DNA of 7,975 bases from Proteobacteria bacterium UBA5122 (GCA_002415485.1 DHYU01000042.1:19821-27795); one strand, 5' to 3'; shown: positions 1 to 6,757, counted from the first letter of the stretch. The notes: a model not told the origin generated them from the letters alone. Translations and numbers: made by a program.

Positions 1-1111
1 ACTTGTGGCACTTAACGCAGCGCTGCTCGTACAGTTCTTCACCTTGACTGGCAAGTTTGCGATTGATCTTCGACAGGTATTTTTCTGGCCAGGCAGGTGA
101 CTCCAACCGACGCACCCACTCCTCCATCTCAACCAGGTGTGGCACATCCACGGTCGAGTCGTAACCGAGGAACTTCTCAATCTCATGCCGTTGATTCGTC
201 ACATCAACACGGCCAAATACGCCCACAACCTCACCAACATTACGTCCCAATGCGCCAGGGCCTGCGTTAGAAGTCAGACCAACCCACTGCACCCAATCAT
301 GCTGCGGGGTATCCCATAAAAACGGATAACTCACCGGCGCATTCGGTTCCAAGGCGACGGCACCATCGCTGGTAAACTTGATGACTTGGTTAAAAATACG
401 CCCCACCGCATCGACACGCGCAAAGCCATCGTGCAGCTTCGAGTGATTGCGGGTGTTGTAATCGTTCAGATAACTGTACGTGCCACGCAGTGCCTCACGC
501 AATTGAGTCACGTCATTTTCCCGTGGCGCAGAACCCAGTACACGAATCGCAAAACGGCCAAACTTGGCATCATCATCCAACGTGGCTTTAACTGCCGACT
601 CCAGGCCCGTCACAAAGCCCACGAAGTCGGACATGGCTGGCGCACCATCGACGCGAATCGCTGTGCCCTTGTAGTTAATCTGCGCGGTATGACACGCGGC
701 ACAGGTCAGGCCCACCGCATCGTTGTTGCGCACAAACCCCACTGGCAAACCACTGGGGTTGTATTCGGATATTTTCTGCGGCAAATAGCGATAACGCGCC
801 ATGTGCATCGGATCAATGAACAAGGCCTCACTATCGATCTGTTCAAGATTCACAAAGTGGTTATAGGGCAATAACTCCGAACCCTGCGTTGTGAAATAAA
901 ACCAAGTGCTATCGCCCGCACTCCAGTTTTGATCGAGGTATACAATCTTGTCTGCCGAATCGCCATACCAGTCATCGACCAAGGCAATCGCGTCGCGGTC
1001 TTTACCAACATCGTACCCTTCCGCCTGATACTCCTGTTCATATTTACTACTACAGGCCGCCAATACTGTGCATGCAGCCACCAACGCAGCTGCTGATGTG
1101 ATTATTTTCAT
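1..1111 (-). CDS. Di-heme c-type cytochrome lipoprotein, RoxA/cytochrome c peroxidase-like (3' end outside window)
   Basis: The reading frame opens at ATG 1111 behind AGGGAG and runs off the left edge, showing 370 complete codons. The N-terminus is a lipoprotein signal peptide with lipobox LAAC and acylated Cys20, so the protein is probably anchored to a membrane facing the periplasm or outside. Two c-type heme motifs are visible: CAACH at residues 137-141 and CVKCH at 365-369. Between them lie stretches typical of RoxA-like di-heme proteins: TQGSELLPYNHF (about 77-88), PVSYPFLWDTPQHDWVQW (about 263-282) and NVGEVVGVFGRVDV after it. RoxA is a rubber dioxygenase; relatives include cytochrome c peroxidases and MauG-type enzymes, so an oxidative or peroxidative periplasmic role is inferred and the substrate is unknown. 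RoxA itself is secreted rather than lipid-anchored, so the lipobox is notable. A 90-base gap and a weak promoter separate it from the preceding lipoprotein gene. Family is fairly sure; activity is not. Confidence 0.85.
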   Translation of the reverse strand, partial: MKIITSAAALVAACTVLAACSSKYEQEYQAEGYDVGKDRDAIALVDDWYGDSADKIVYLDQNWSAGDSTWFYFTTQGSELLPYNHFVNLEQIDSEALFIDPMHMARYRYLPQKISEYNPSGLPVGFVRNNDAVGLTCAACHTAQINYKGTAIRVDGAPAMSDFVGFVTGLESAVKATLDDDAKFGRFAIRVLGSAPRENDVTQLREALRGTYSYLNDYNTRNHSKLHDGFARVDAVGRIFNQVIKFTSDGAVALEPNAPVSYPFLWDTPQHDWVQWVGLTSNAGPGALGRNVGEVVGVFGRVDVTNQRHEIEKFLGYDSTVDVPHLVEMEEWVRRLESPAWPEKYLSKINRKLASQGEELYEQRCVKCHK

Positions 1112-1162
1112 TTGAGTCGCTCCCTGTTCTTATTACCCCTACATCCTACGGGGCTGCGGGCA

Positions 1163-1192
1163 AGCATAGCAGAATACGTTCAGCCGTGGTCA
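1163..1192 (-). promoter_or_regulatory. Candidate promoter for the di-heme cytochrome gene
   Basis: On the minus strand, TGACCA (1192-1187) and TATGCT (1168-1163) are separated by 18 bases, and TGC directly precedes the -10 box, giving an extended -10 element. It lies about 50 bases upstream of the cytochrome start, in the only gap wide enough for a promoter in this part of the window. The -35 match is poor, so this is a tentative call. Confidence 0.3.
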
Positions 1193-1201
1193 GTCCCGCC
1201 C

Positions 1202-2164
1202 CTAAAATCCGACCAGGACCTTTTCATAGGCATACAAGCCACTCATATGATGAAAGTACGCATGGCGCGCCTGTTCACGCCACATCTCATCCATGGTCAA
1301 CTGCACGTCCTCATAAAACGCCAGCATCTCCTCCAACGACATATCCTCTTGATAGTCTTCATGCGCCTGCGCAATGGTTTCCAGCTGCATCAGCCACATC
1401 TGACTCGCGCCCATAATAAAAAGCGGCCAGGACTTCTTGATCTCATCCGGCCATTTTTTATCAGCCGTATCGGACAATAGCGGTTTATCGATTTTATCGG
1501 TTTCTGGATATGCCATTTTATGCAGCACACCTTCTTCCAACATCTGCACTACCAGCGGATGCGCCTGGATCTGCGCAATCACCTTATCCGCCTGCTGCTG
1601 GTCTGTATAAAAGATAAAACTGAATTGATGACCTTTGGCATCATTCCCGGCGCGGCGATGAAAACGCCACATAAAAATATCGTTACCGTGTTGTTTGATT
1701 AATGGGGCCAGCACCTGATCTGCGATCAAACTACCGACATGCCATGACGGTTGAATAAACTCCTTGTCCTCTACCGGCGGCTCGGCCTTGGTCGTTTCAT
1801 CCTCTTTGGCAATCACCGCCTCACCGGCCTTCACATCGCCCGCATCCGCCAACGCCTCTTCGCTTACATCTTCCAGGGCAGGATCACGACATAGCGGCAA
1901 CTCCTCTACCACCTCTTCTTCAGCCTTCTCTTCTTCTGCGTATTTATCAGCCACCTGTTCCCAATAAATGCGGAAACCAACCTGCCACCAGCCTTCAGGC
2001 TTGAGCACCAGCTTATCGTCTGCAGAGACCGGCATTTGCGGTGCGTCAATCGAAGCATCTGGTTGCTGCACTGGCTGCACCACATCACCCCGACTGGCGC
2101 ATCCCACCAACATCAGCAGACTCAACGCCATCAGCACTTTCATTGGATTACTCAACCCCATCAT
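1202..2164 (-). CDS. Acidic lipoprotein of unknown function
   Basis: I do not recognise this 320-residue protein. It has a clear lipoprotein signal peptide: a hydrophobic stretch at residues 9-20 followed by lipobox LVGC with acylated Cys22. A Gln/Pro/Asp-rich linker follows, then a Trp-rich segment (59-68), a strongly acidic low-complexity region (about 75-135, including KYAEEEKAEEEVVEE), and a more ordered C-terminal part (about 136-320). The latter is rich in Trp, His and Met and ends HAYFHHMSGLYAYEKVLV. No enzyme motif is evident. Two adjacent ATG codons (2164 and 2161) follow AGGGAG; 2161 has the better spacing (7 bases against 4). A third ATG at 2143 (residue 8) would also leave a signal peptide but has only a weak ribosome site. 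It starts 18 bases after the DUF1853 gene ends, so the two are probably co-transcribed. It is likely anchored in the outer or inner membrane, facing the periplasm. Confidence 0.85.
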   Translation of the reverse strand: MMGLSNPMKVLMALSLLMLVGCASRGDVVQPVQQPDASIDAPQMPVSADDKLVLKPEGWWQVGFRIYWEQVADKYAEEEKAEEEVVEELPLCRDPALEDVSEEALADAGDVKAGEAVIAKEDETTKAEPPVEDKEFIQPSWHVGSLIADQVLAPLIKQHGNDIFMWRFHRRAGNDAKGHQFSFIFYTDQQQADKVIAQIQAHPLVVQMLEEGVLHKMAYPETDKIDKPLLSDTADKKWPDEIKKSWPLFIMGASQMWLMQLETIAQAHEDYQEDMSLEEMLAFYEDVQLTMDEMWREQARHAYFHHMSGLYAYEKVLVGF

Positions 2165-2182
2165 TTCACTCCCTAAATCAGA

Positions 2183-3130
2183 TCAATTTGGCCACTGATC
2201 ATCCACCACAAAACCTCGGCTTACCTCCAGCCAGACATCATCTATATGCGCCAGTGAGACCACCATCAACGCATGCCGGTTGGACTGAAAATATTGTTGT
2301 ACCTGCGCCGCCAAGGACTGCTTATCCAGTACATCACTCTCAAACCGATATACCACCGGCGACAACCAGCGCAGCTTGGGCAAGATCATCCACCGCCAGG
2401 CATCATCACTTTGTGCCAGCAACTCTGGCAATGCCGCAGCACGACACCACCAGCCACGCATATGTTGATCAGAGATATATGTCGTCGCTACCTGCTGCGC
2501 CTGCCAGGTTGCATCAAACGGATAAAACAGATAACCCTTCATCAACGCCGCAGGCACGAGATCGGTCGAACCACAACACTCGATCAATGGCTGTTCAGCC
2601 GCTGGATGCTGCGCCAGCAATAACTGCTGATTAAAGACCTTATCCAGCTTGGCATTGAGGCTATCGTTCGGATTCGGTCCCAACCAGGCACGTGGATGTT
2701 CGGGCGCATGCAGATAAAACTTCACCGCCACTTCCCAGTGCCTAAGCCCACTGTACACGTGATCCTGAAAGATGAAGTCAAACTCGCCGACCTGCAGCGC
2801 TCCGTCACTAACCACCAGGTTTTGTGCCAATAGGTCAGTCTCGGTCGCATGCTGCAACCAAAACGACAACAGGTTTTCAAAATAACGACCGAGGTATTGC
2901 GACTGATGCAGGTTTAACCACGACAACAACGGCCGTGGTTCATTATCGAGACGTTTAAGCCAATCAATATTTTGTTGTACCAGATACTGGCACCAGGCAT
3001 GGTTCACCCGCTGCTCGCAGGCATGCCCATCACAGGGCTCATGATGTAACAGAGAGGGGCTCAGCATCACCCATACAAGATCACGGACTGCCGGATTACG
3101 CCACTGCAACCAGTCTTCAGGATCAAACAA
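2183..3130 (-). CDS. DUF1853 family protein
   Basis: The 315-residue protein has features I associate with DUF1853: LGRYFENLLSFWL (80-92), GEFDFIF (115-121), HWEVAVKFYL (131-140), and later the Trp-rich GWWCR (226-230) and LPKLRWLSPV (250-259). It has no signal peptide or membrane segment, so it should be cytoplasmic. Biochemical function is unknown. Glu84, Glu116/Asp118, Glu133 and Lys137 follow the order of the acidic residues and lysine in PD-(D/E)XK nucleases, which is an inference, not an assignment. The start is TTG at 3130: AGGAGG lies 8 bases upstream, no in-frame ATG fits better, and the nearby ATG at 3149 is in another frame that stops at once. The gene begins 34 bases after pstB ends and finishes 18 bases before the lipoprotein gene, with no terminator visible in either gap, so read-through from pst is likely. 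A link to phosphate uptake is only positional. Confidence 0.8.
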   Translation of the reverse strand: MFDPEDWLQWRNPAVRDLVWVMLSPSLLHHEPCDGHACEQRVNHAWCQYLVQQNIDWLKRLDNEPRPLLSWLNLHQSQYLGRYFENLLSFWLQHATETDLLAQNLVVSDGALQVGEFDFIFQDHVYSGLRHWEVAVKFYLHAPEHPRAWLGPNPNDSLNAKLDKVFNQQLLLAQHPAAEQPLIECCGSTDLVPAALMKGYLFYPFDATWQAQQVATTYISDQHMRGWWCRAAALPELLAQSDDAWRWMILPKLRWLSPVVYRFESDVLDKQSLAAQVQQYFQSNRHALMVVSLAHIDDVWLEVSRGFVVDDQWPN

Positions 3131-3138
3131 ACCACCCG

Positions 3139-3144
3139 CCTCCT
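3139..3144 (-). promoter_or_regulatory. Ribosome binding site fixing a TTG start for the DUF1853 gene
   Basis: AGGAGG on the minus strand is a full match to the anti-Shine-Dalgarno sequence. It sits 8 bases before TTG 3130, which decides this rare start codon. It lies in the 34-base gap after pstB. Confidence 0.75.
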
Positions 3145-3164
3145 GTCATGCTAAAGCCTATGCC

Positions 3165-3962
3165 CTAGCAGTCGCACACGCTCCAACGCAGAAACTCGCG
3201 ACTCTCAATCCGCTGAGGGCTATTAAAAAAACTAGCACACGTCGCCGCTTCTATCACCTTGCCATCGCACATAAACACAACCTGCCCGCCCAAACGCTGC
3301 GCCTGATCCAGGTCGTGTGTGACGCAGATCACTGGAATCGTTTGCGCCAGTTCACACATCGTTTGTTCGATCAGCTGTTTCGAGCGCGGATCCAAAGACG
3401 CCGTCGGCTCATCCAGCATCAATAATTTAGGCTGTACCGCCAAAGCACGCGCAATGCACAAACGCTGCTGCTGCCCCAGCGACAGGCTCATCGCTGGGGA
3501 CTGCAGCCGGTCCTTCACCTCATCCCACAAGGCAGCCTGACGCAAACACTGCTCCAACACAGCACGCCTCTTCCGCTGCAGGCGCGGCAGACCAAACATC
3601 ACATTGGCGGCAATCGTTGTTGGAAACACACACGGCTTCTGCCCGATCAATCCTGCATGGCGACGCAAGACATCCACCCCGCCCGGCCACTGGCGCACAT
3701 TCACGCCATCGATCGCCACCTCACCCTGCCAGTTCTCATGCAGACGATTCAAACAACGCAATAGACTGCTCTTACCCGCGCCTGATGGACCGATCAACGT
3801 CGTCACACCTCGCAGCGGCACATTCAGCGTGACATCACGCAACAGCGACTGACCATCGATCGTCAGGCTTAAGTCACGCACCTGTAGTGCCAACGGCAAT
3901 GCCTGTGACTCAGATATTTGATCTGCCACCACACACGGCGTCACGTTCGGTTCAGGCTTCAT
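3165..3962 (-). CDS. pstB: Phosphate ABC transporter ATP-binding protein PstB
   Basis: PstB is the cytoplasmic ATPase that drives phosphate import through PstC/PstA. The 265-residue protein shows the whole ABC cassette: Walker A GPSGAGKS (58-65), Q-loop Gln108 in GQKP, signature LSLGQQQ (160-166), Walker B LLMLDE (180-185), D-loop SLD (189-191) and switch His216. The run ALWDEVKDRLQSPAMSLS just before the signature is characteristic of PstB and separates it from other importers. Oddities: the signature is LSLGQ instead of LSGGQ; the usual QKPNPFPMSI region is replaced by QKPCVFPTTI; and there are about 25 extra N-terminal residues and a Cys-containing C-terminus (SVCDC). It is therefore a divergent PstB, but all catalytic residues are present. 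ATG 3962 lies inside the end of pstA (11-base overlap) with GGAG 8 bases upstream. No phoU follows. Confidence 0.92.
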   Translation of the reverse strand: MKPEPNVTPCVVADQISESQALPLALQVRDLSLTIDGQSLLRDVTLNVPLRGVTTLIGPSGAGKSSLLRCLNRLHENWQGEVAIDGVNVRQWPGGVDVLRRHAGLIGQKPCVFPTTIAANVMFGLPRLQRKRRAVLEQCLRQAALWDEVKDRLQSPAMSLSLGQQQRLCIARALAVQPKLLMLDEPTASLDPRSKQLIEQTMCELAQTIPVICVTHDLDQAQRLGGQVVFMCDGKVIEAATCASFFNSPQRIESREFLRWSVCDC

Positions 3963-4803
3963 GCAGAGGTCTCCATTTTTGAATCACATGCGCCAGCAAG
4001 GCAAACAGCGCCACCAGAGCGATCAACACCACGGCGCTGCTCCAGGCCACCTGTGTCGCCGCCTCGCTGCCGCCTTCCTGCGCCAGATAAAAGATATGTG
4101 TCTGCAAGGTCGTCACCGGCGCAAAGATCGAATCCGGCCACACCACACCTGAGAACACCGTCGCCGTGAACAGGATCGGCGCCGTCTCACTCAAGGCCCG
4201 CGCCATGCCGAGCAACACGCCCGTCACCAAACCATGCCATGCCTGCGGCAACCACACCCGTCGCAGCAACTGGCCCTCAGTCAGGCCCAGGCTGCGCGCC
4301 GCCTCGGTATGTTCGATGGGGATGCGTTGCAACGCCGCGATCATCGTCATCACCAGCGTCGGCAACACCACGATCGCCAGAATCAACGCACCGCTGACCA
4401 GCGATACTCCCCAGTCGAGCGCATGCACAAACAACACCAAGCCAAACAGACCAAACACGATCGGCGGGATACCCTGCAACATCGCCACAACACTCGCCAA
4501 CACACGCCGCTGCCCAGTGGATGCCAACAGCCGTTCATAGATCGCGATGCCCAAGGCCAACGGCAGGGCCGCAACACAGGCCCCCAGCGCCAGCAACAAC
4601 GAACCCCACAGCTGACCGACGATGCCACTGGAATGACCAAAGCCAGCGCCCTCGCCACTGCTGAACACAAAATCCAGGCTCAAGCCAGGCAGCCCCCGCC
4701 ACACGATATACAGCAGGCAGGCCAAGGGCAGCAGCAATGCAGGCAGCGCCAGTAACACAACCAAACTCTTGGTCAACAGATCACGTTGCCCATTAAATTT
4801 CAT
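3952..4803 (-). CDS. pstA: Phosphate ABC transporter permease PstA
   Basis: PstA is one of the two inner-membrane subunits forming the phosphate channel. The 283-residue protein has about six hydrophobic segments (roughly 14-36, 62-90, 101-128, 134-158, 193-218, 250-275). It carries the EAA loop that contacts the ATPase, EAARSLGLTEGQLLRRVWLPQAW (about 167-189, with Glu167 and Gly173). ARALSETAPILFTA (201-214) is the typical PstA segment following it. Its length is normal for the family. The ATG at 4803 overlaps the end of pstC by 11 bases and has a G-rich stretch about 7 bases upstream, and its own end overlaps pstB by 11 bases, so translation of the three genes is probably coupled. Confidence 0.94.
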   Translation of the reverse strand: MKFNGQRDLLTKSLVVLLALPALLLPLACLLYIVWRGLPGLSLDFVFSSGEGAGFGHSSGIVGQLWGSLLLALGACVAALPLALGIAIYERLLASTGQRRVLASVVAMLQGIPPIVFGLFGLVLFVHALDWGVSLVSGALILAIVVLPTLVMTMIAALQRIPIEHTEAARSLGLTEGQLLRRVWLPQAWHGLVTGVLLGMARALSETAPILFTATVFSGVVWPDSIFAPVTTLQTHIFYLAQEGGSEAATQVAWSSAVVLIALVALFALLAHVIQKWRPLHEA

Positions 4804-5635
4804 GCGCGCGCCCCCGCTGCGCCAACAGGCTGATCAGCACTGCAGCCAGCGCCAACGCCAACCCACTGCTCATCAAGGCCGCCCAATGCACAGTCCCCAG
4901 ACTCGCCTCTGCCATCTCGCGGCCGATGCGCGAGGTCAGCGTCTGCGCCGGTTGCAGCAGGTTGTAAAGCGGCTGCGGCAGGCGATCGAGCGAACCGACG
5001 ACCAGCATCACCGCCACCGTCTCACCCATCGCCCGCCCCAGCGATAACAACAGGGCCAAACGAATCCCCGGCCAGGCCTGCGGCAACAGCACCCGGCTCA
5101 GCATCCGCGTCCAGTCAAACCCCAGCGCCAAGGCTGCATCACGCTGTTCCGCACTGACCTTGGCGATCGCCTCTTCGCTCAACAACATCAGCGTCGGCAG
5201 GATCATCAAGGCCAGCAACCCCCCCGCCGCCAGCAGGCTGCGACCGGTCAGCAGATCAAACTGTGATTCCAGCAAGGGCAACAACAACCAGAGGCCGATC
5301 AGACCATAGACCACCGATGGCACACTGGCCATCAAGGCCATCACAAAACGCAGCCCCGCGCGCATACGCGGCGGCAACAACTCGGCATTCAGCACCGCCG
5401 CTGCCACCGCGCACGGCAAGGCGATCAGCAAGGCCAACAACACGACCCAGCCACTGCCGATCAATACCGGCAGCAGGCCAAACAGATCTTCGTAGGGAAA
5501 CCACTCAGGTTCGGCGACAAAGGCCACACCCTGCTCGGCCAACAACGGCCAGCTGGCATGCAATAGAAAACCAAACACCGCCAGCACGGCCAGCAGTGCG
5601 GTCAGCGTCGAGGCATAGAGCCAGGCGCGCAACAT
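4793..5635 (-). CDS. pstC: Phosphate ABC transporter permease PstC
   Basis: PstC pairs with PstA in the membrane to form the phosphate translocation path. The 280-residue protein has about six hydrophobic segments (roughly 8-28, 56-83, 97-121, 135-153, 190-215, 250-272). The EAA-type loop is DAALALGFDWTRMLSRVLLPQAW (about 166-188). GRAMGETVAVMLVVG (200-214) is a strong PstC signature, and SVPSVVYGLIGLW (104-116) also fits the family. It is a little shorter than many PstC proteins (about 300 or more residues), mainly at the N-terminus. The ATG at 5635 is 3 bases after the pstS stop codon, with only a weak GGAAG about 11 bases upstream, so translation probably depends on ribosomes finishing pstS. 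Confidence 0.94.
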   Translation of the reverse strand: MLRAWLYASTLTALLAVLAVFGFLLHASWPLLAEQGVAFVAEPEWFPYEDLFGLLPVLIGSGWVVLLALLIALPCAVAAAVLNAELLPPRMRAGLRFVMALMASVPSVVYGLIGLWLLLPLLESQFDLLTGRSLLAAGGLLALMILPTLMLLSEEAIAKVSAEQRDAALALGFDWTRMLSRVLLPQAWPGIRLALLLSLGRAMGETVAVMLVVGSLDRLPQPLYNLLQPAQTLTSRIGREMAEASLGTVHWAALMSSGLALALAAVLISLLAQRGRAHEI

Positions 5636-5638
5636 CGG

Positions 5639-6469
5639 CTAGGGCGCTTCCAAAGGTAGATAACCGACTTGAGTGACAATCTGCCGTCCCGCATCGGATT
5701 GCAGAAACTCGACAAAGGCATCGATGTGCGGCTGCCCATCGCTGGGCACCAGGATATTCAGATCCCGGCTGATCGGATAGGCGCCACTGGCGATCGTCTC
5801 CGCCGTCGGCAACACCGCGGCGCTGCCTTCGCCGATGGCCAGCGCCCGCACCTGATCATTGAGCCAGCCGGTGGACAACATGCCGATGGCCTGATCGCTA
5901 TTGGCGATCGCCGCCTGCTCTTCGTTATTGGAGCCGGTGATGATGCTCGCCCCCGGCGCACGCGCCTTCTCACTGCCGAGCACCACCTTGGCAAACACAT
6001 GGCGTGTACCGCGCGAGGCCTCTTTATCGATCACCAGGATGCGCGCATCCGGTCCGCCCAGCTCGCGCCAGTTTTTGATCTCACCACGATAGATGGCTGC
6101 AATCTGCGCCAGACTCAGCTGAGTGACCCCGCCTTCATACACCGCCTTGGAGACCGCAATCGCCACTGCATCACGCGCCACTGGCAGCAACGCAGCCTTA
6201 CCATGCAAACGCTGTTTTTCTCGCTCAGTCAGATCACGCGACAACATGCCGATCTCAGACATGCCCTGCGCCACACTGCTGGCACCGACACCCGACCCAC
6301 CACCTGACACCGTCAACCGTACCTCAGGGTGGGCGATGCGATACTGCTTTGCCGCCTCGGCCACAATCGGCAACACCGTCGTTGAACCCGACACACGAAT
6401 CTGCTCCGACGCCTGCGCGCCCCCCAGAGATGCCCACACCAATCCAATCAAAAACCACACACCACGCAC
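5639..6469 (-). CDS. pstS: Periplasmic phosphate-binding protein PstS
   Basis: PstS binds phosphate in the periplasm and delivers it to PstC/PstA. I place the start at GTG 6469: AGGAG is 7 bases upstream, and the product (276 residues) begins with a clean signal peptide, MRGVWFLIGLVWASLGGAQA, probably cleaved after Ala20. The open frame continues to GTG 6520, but that version puts 17 charged residues before the signal peptide and lies at or upstream of the likely transcription start. Phosphate-contact motifs of the PBP-like family are visible: SGSTTVLP (27-34), SGGGSGVG (55-62), SRDL (77-80) and EASRGTRHVF (150-159). GSNNEEQ (179-185) and YPISRDLNILV (231-241) are also typical. It leads the pst operon, directly after a candidate promoter. 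The related thio-oxyanion or molybdate binders are less likely because of these motifs and the neighbours. Confidence 0.93.
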   Translation of the reverse strand: MRGVWFLIGLVWASLGGAQASEQIRVSGSTTVLPIVAEAAKQYRIAHPEVRLTVSGGGSGVGASSVAQGMSEIGMLSRDLTEREKQRLHGKAALLPVARDAVAIAVSKAVYEGGVTQLSLAQIAAIYRGEIKNWRELGGPDARILVIDKEASRGTRHVFAKVVLGSEKARAPGASIITGSNNEEQAAIANSDQAIGMLSTGWLNDQVRALAIGEGSAAVLPTAETIASGAYPISRDLNILVPSDGQPHIDAFVEFLQSDAGRQIVTQVGYLPLEAP

Positions 6470-6476
6470 ATCCACT

Positions 6477-6481
6477 CTCCT
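6477..6481 (-). promoter_or_regulatory. Ribosome binding site fixing the GTG start of pstS
   Basis: AGGAG (within GAAGAGGAG) on the minus strand lies 7 bases upstream of GTG 6469. The upstream GTG at 6520 has no comparable site, so this decides the start. Confidence 0.65.
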
Positions 6482-6525
6482 CTTCACTGAATCAAGTACG
6501 ACTGATGGTCGCGCCAACACCCCAA

Positions 6526-6554
6526 ACCTTACAAACCAAGTTTTTTAGATTCAA
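6526..6554 (-). promoter_or_regulatory. Candidate promoter of the pst operon
   Basis: On the minus strand, TTGAAT (6554-6549) and TAAGGT (6531-6526) are separated by exactly 17 bases. Transcription would begin near 6519, giving a leader of about 50 bases before GTG 6469. Just upstream, CTGTCGA (6561-6555) resembles one half of a PhoB box (CTGTCAT), but the second half-site expected 11 bases on reads ATCTAAA and does not match. Phosphate control through PhoB is expected for pst genes but is not demonstrated here. Confidence 0.4.
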
Positions 6555-6561
6555 TCGACAG

Positions 6562-6704
6562 CCGTGACTCGTGGAAACCCTCGCGTCAGAATAGCGCTGC
6601 ACTTCGAGCAGCATACGGGAACAGAGACGAGGCACCAACTACCTCACGACAACCACCCACTCTTCACCAACGCCATCATTCAGGAAACAGTCAGATCCGC
6701 AAAC
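6562..6704. other. Intergenic spacer without a supported gene
   Basis: This stretch lies between the terminator of the upstream gene and the pst promoter. The open frames crossing it on the plus strand have no recognisable product and continue antisense into neighbouring genes. A minor hairpin could form from GCTGC and GCAGC around 6596-6613. No RNA gene or repeat family is recognisable. Confidence 0.4.
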
Positions 6705-6736
6705 AAAAAAGGGGAGACGGATCCGTCTCCCCTTTT
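6705..6736 (-). terminator. Rho-independent terminator of the repeat-containing gene
   Basis: Bases 6707-6736 form a perfect 30-base palindrome centred on GGATCC: arms AAAAGGGGAGACG and CGTCTCCCCTTTT around a GATC loop. Read on the minus strand, the hairpin ends in six T residues (6710-6705), and it begins 21 bases after the stop codon at 6758. In the other direction only four T residues follow, so it may stop plus-strand transcription too, though no plus-strand gene is present. It insulates pst from upstream transcription. Confidence 0.9.
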
Positions 6737-6757
6737 GTCATGCATTACGCCTAGGCT

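Noticed and set aside
386..874. 162-codon plus-strand open frame opposite the cytochrome gene
   Set aside because: It is antisense to a gene with two heme motifs and conserved blocks, and its translation (Arg/His/Thr/Val-rich) shows no domain.
1112..1201. Possible terminator between the lipoprotein and cytochrome genes
   Set aside because: Only short or bulged G/C pairings can be drawn (for example 1136-1139 with 1150-1153), and no T run follows them.
2041..2634. 197-codon plus-strand open frame across the lipoprotein and DUF1853 genes
   Set aside because: It spans two genes on the opposite strand and has a low-complexity Pro/Ala/Thr/His composition typical of a shadow frame.
3139..3149. 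ATG at 3149 as the DUF1853 start
   Set aside because: It lies in a different frame that hits a stop codon after eight codons, and it sits upstream of the AGGAGG.
4234..4755. 173-codon plus-strand frame rich in Gln, Arg and His inside pstA
   Set aside because: This is the expected antisense reading of Leu/Ala/Val-rich membrane protein codons; pstA is unambiguous.
5669..6307. 212-codon plus-strand frame opposite pstS
   Set aside because: It is long only because of the GC-rich codon pattern of pstS; no ribosome site, family or context supports it.
6470..6520. Longer pstS starting at GTG 6520
   Set aside because: It adds a charged segment before the signal peptide, lacks a good ribosome site and lies at or upstream of the predicted transcription start.
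6707..6736. Perfect palindrome as an operator or recombination site
   Set aside because: The GC-rich stem followed by six T residues just after a stop codon is fully explained by an intrinsic terminator.
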